Source: DATDPY01 sp964395765 (GTDB lineage: Bacteria > Bacteroidota > Bacteroidia > Cytophagales > Cyclobacteriaceae). From it: a stretch of DNA of 8,058 nt. The notes under the pieces were generated by a model. It had not been told where the DNA came from and ran no database searches. It saw nothing but the letters and a program-made list of their open reading frames with translations. The translations under genes and the position numbers were made by a program. This document shows, piece after piece, positions 6,040-8,058 of the stretch; positions within the stretch are counted from its first letter, which is position 1; each line of letters starts with the position of its first letter. Location: positions 1 to 8,058 of the forward strand of contig CAYNCU010000198.1 in the NCBI GenBank assembly GCA_964395765.1, given 5' to 3'.

Positions 6040-7380
6040 ATGAATCCTGAAACAAAAAAGAACGAAACCACAGAACTTATAGCCAACGCCTTTCATTCCT
6101 TCGAAAATCAGATGAACGGTGAAAAGGATTCATTCTTTCATAAACTCCGGGTTAAAGCATTTACAAAATTCAATGAACTCGGCTTCCCCGATATAAAACA
6201 TGAGGAGTATAAGTATACCCATATCATCAATAAGGTACCTAAAAATCTTCATTTCAATATCTCTCCATCGACTGAAGCTGATTCGAAAACCCTGAATTCC
6301 CTTTTACCCGTAAATTCCAAAGCAGCTAAAATCGTAATGTTCAACGGCAAGCTCTCCGAAAGTTTATCCGATTATAACAAGCTTAAAGAAGGAATTAACG
6401 TGATGACCATTCATGAGGCCATCCAAAATACCCCCGAAATAATTACGGACTTACTGACAGAGGAATTAAACCACGCCAGGGACGCGTTTGTACCCTTGAA
6501 CACAGCACTTTCCTTAAATGGCTTATTTATAGAAATCAAGGAAGGCGCCGACATAAATGTACCGCTTTATATTATTCATTATTCCGACAGTTCAGAAGAC
6601 GGGTTATTCATTAACTCCAGGAATATTGTTATAGGCAAAAAGGGAAGCCGGTTTAGTTTCGCGGAACTGTTTATAGGTAAGAACGAGCAGTTTACCTTTG
6701 AAAATCACTGCACCTCCATCACCCTCGAAGAGAATTCAAGCTTAAGTTATACCAAAATACAACTGATTGGTAATCAATCCGTTCATATCGGCACAACCCT
6801 GGTTCAGCAGTTACAGAACTCAATGTTCAAATCCGATACGGTTACTGTAAGCGGGGGAATGGTAAGGAATAATTTAAACGTATCACTTCTAGAAGAGAAA
6901 TGTGAAACTCATTTAAACGGATTATTTTTCCCCACCGGGAAAGATCATATTGATAATCATACCGTGGTGGATCACCGGGTACCGAATTGTTTCAGCAATG
7001 AACTGTACAAAGGCATTATAGACGGTCAAGGAAAAGGGGTATTCAATGGAAAGATATATGTACAGCCCCAGGCACAAAAAACCAATGCTTATCAATCCAA
7101 TAAAAATGTTTTACTGTCGGATACCGCTTCCGTTAATACAAAACCACAACTTGAGATCTGGGCCGATGATGTAAAATGCACTCATGGTACTTCCACAGGA
7201 AAGCTTGACGATGAACAATTGTTTTATTTACGTTCCAGGGGAATTGATGAAAAAACGGCTCGATCCTTATTGATCTATGCCTTTGCAAAAGATGTTTCCG
7301 ATAAAATTGAATTGGAAGAAATTCGTGAAATAGTTGATCATATACTCCAGGATCGTCTCGGTCAGAATTTCAATAATTGA
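6040..7380 (+). CDS. sufD: Fe-S cluster assembly protein SufD
   Basis: SufD is a SufB paralogue that pairs with it to form the core of the SufBC2D complex in the cytoplasm; it is needed for iron entry. The 446-residue protein has a variable helical N-terminal part (about 1-140) and the conserved beta-helix core, with the block GKGVFNGKIYVQPQAQKT (331-348), then KPQLEIWADDVKCTHG (368-383) and LFYLRSRGI (394-402). C380 and H382 correspond to E. coli SufD C358 and H360, the latter implicated at the SufB-SufD cluster-assembly interface. SufD lacks the GCTAP cysteine motif of SufB, which separates the two paralogues. An A/G-rich stretch (AAAAAGAAGAA) upstream may help initiation. It lies 19 bp after sufC and only 2 bp before the sufS ATG, indicating tight coupling with sufS. 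Confidence 0.96.
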   Translation: MNPETKKNETTELIANAFHSFENQMNGEKDSFFHKLRVKAFTKFNELGFPDIKHEEYKYTHIINKVPKNLHFNISPSTEADSKTLNSLLPVNSKAAKIVMFNGKLSESLSDYNKLKEGINVMTIHEAIQNTPEIITDLLTEELNHARDAFVPLNTALSLNGLFIEIKEGADINVPLYIIHYSDSSEDGLFINSRNIVIGKKGSRFSFAELFIGKNEQFTFENHCTSITLEENSSLSYTKIQLIGNQSVHIGTTLVQQLQNSMFKSDTVTVSGGMVRNNLNVSLLEEKCETHLNGLFFPTGKDHIDNHTVVDHRVPNCFSNELYKGIIDGQGKGVFNGKIYVQPQAQKTNAYQSNKNVLLSDTASVNTKPQLEIWADDVKCTHGTSTGKLDDEQLFYLRSRGIDEKTARSLLIYAFAKDVSDKIELEEIREIVDHILQDRLGQNFNN

Positions 7381-7382
7381 CA

Positions 7383-8058
7383 ATGGGTGCTGAGGTTAAT
7401 TATATTGAAAAAACAAAGTATAGCCCTGAGCTTATCAGGACAAGGTTTCCCCTTCTTGATCAAAAGGTTAACGGTAACCCGTTAATATATTTTGATAATG
7501 CAGCTACTTCACAAAAACCCGATTGCGTAATCGATACCATTACAGATTATTACAGGGAATATAATGCCAATATTCACCGGGGTATACATGCCCTGGCTGA
7601 AAAAGCCACTTCCGCCTTTGAGAATTCAAGGTCAGTATGTGCCGAAATGTTGAATGCCCGTGAAAAAGAAGAAATAATTTTTACCTATGGCACCACTGAC
7701 GGTATCAATTTAATTTCCCAGGCTTACGGTCGGAAGTTTATTGGGAAGGGTGATGAAATACTAATTTCAGCCATGGAACATCATTCGAATATTGTTCCCT
7801 GGCAGTTATTATGCGAACAAACCGGTGCTGTCCTTAAAATTATTCCCATTAATGATCATGGAGAAATAATTCTGGAAGAATACGGGAAATTATTAAGCGA
7901 TCGAACAAAATTTGTGTCGGTCGTACATGTATCCAACGCGCTGGGCACTATAAACCCGGTTAAAGAAATAGTCAAACTTGCCCATCAAAAAGGCGCCATT
8001 GTTATGATTGACGGCGCACAGGCATCCGCCCATGTATCCATCGATGTTCAGGATCTTG
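7383..8058 (+). CDS. sufS: Cysteine desulfurase SufS (type II), 5' part, cut by the window end
   Basis: SufS is a PLP-dependent class V aminotransferase-fold enzyme that converts cysteine to alanine and passes the sulfur as a persulfide to the Suf scaffold, normally through SufE or SufU. The first 225 residues are present, about the N-terminal half of a protein of roughly 400. Family marks are FDNAATSQKP (37-46), HRGIHALAEKAT (65-76), the PLP-stacking His in MEHHSNIVPW (131-140; H133 matches E. coli H123), HVSNALGT (182-189) and IDGAQ (209-213; D210 and Q213 match D200 and Q203). The PLP lysine and the active cysteine lie beyond the window. The ATG is 2 bp after the sufD stop. Oddly, the motif usually read RGTTE is YGTTD (102-106), with R replaced by Y and E by D; T104 and T105 remain. 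Type II assignment rests on resemblance to SufS/CsdA and operon position. Confidence 0.95.
   Translation, partial: MGAEVNYIEKTKYSPELIRTRFPLLDQKVNGNPLIYFDNAATSQKPDCVIDTITDYYREYNANIHRGIHALAEKATSAFENSRSVCAEMLNAREKEEIIFTYGTTDGINLISQAYGRKFIGKGDEILISAMEHHSNIVPWQLLCEQTGAVLKIIPINDHGEIILEEYGKLLSDRTKFVSVVHVSNALGTINPVKEIVKLAHQKGAIVMIDGAQASAHVSIDVQDL

Overview
The window looks like a scaffold piece from a member of the Bacteroidota. The intergenic DNA is AT-rich, Shine-Dalgarno sequences are mostly weak or absent, two Bacteroidota-style promoter elements (-7 box TAnnTTTG) can be seen, and the suf genes run in the order sufB-sufC-sufD-sufS that is common in this phylum. This assignment is an inference from layout and protein style; no 16S or other marker gene is present. 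A run of ten N shows that the sequence is a draft assembly.

Layout. Bases 1-76 are a tandem array of an 8-bp G-rich unit. A minus-strand pair follows: fadD (long-chain acyl-CoA synthetase, 2869-1202), then a two-TM potassium channel with a cytoplasmic RCK module (1156-95). They are 45 bp apart and probably co-transcribed. A 288-bp AT-rich divergent region (2870-3157) separates fadD from a plus-strand Lrp/AsnC-type regulator (3158-3625). That region carries a perfect 7-1-7 palindrome next to the fadD start and a degenerate copy next to the regulator start. After a 171-bp spacer with a promoter -7 box and another palindrome comes the suf operon: sufB (3797-5235, broken only by the N gap), sufC (5256-6020), sufD (6040-7380) and the 5' part of sufS (7383 to the window end).

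How the genes work together. SufS takes sulfur from cysteine. The SufB-SufC-SufD scaffold, driven by the SufC ATPase, assembles Fe-S clusters on the SufB/SufD core. The residues known to matter in E. coli SufB, SufC and SufD are present here by eye alignment. No sufA, sufE/sufU or IscR/SufR-type regulator lies in the window; some may lie beyond sufS. FadD activates fatty acids and the channel conducts K+; neither has an obvious functional link to Fe-S assembly.

I see no clear previously undescribed system. This is mainly conserved housekeeping content. The points most worth a second look are the quadruplex-capable repeat array, the paired palindromes in the fadD/regulator divergent region, the palindrome at the sufB start, the mis-sized assembly gap that falsely frameshifts sufB, and a SufS whose usual RGTTE motif reads YGTTD.
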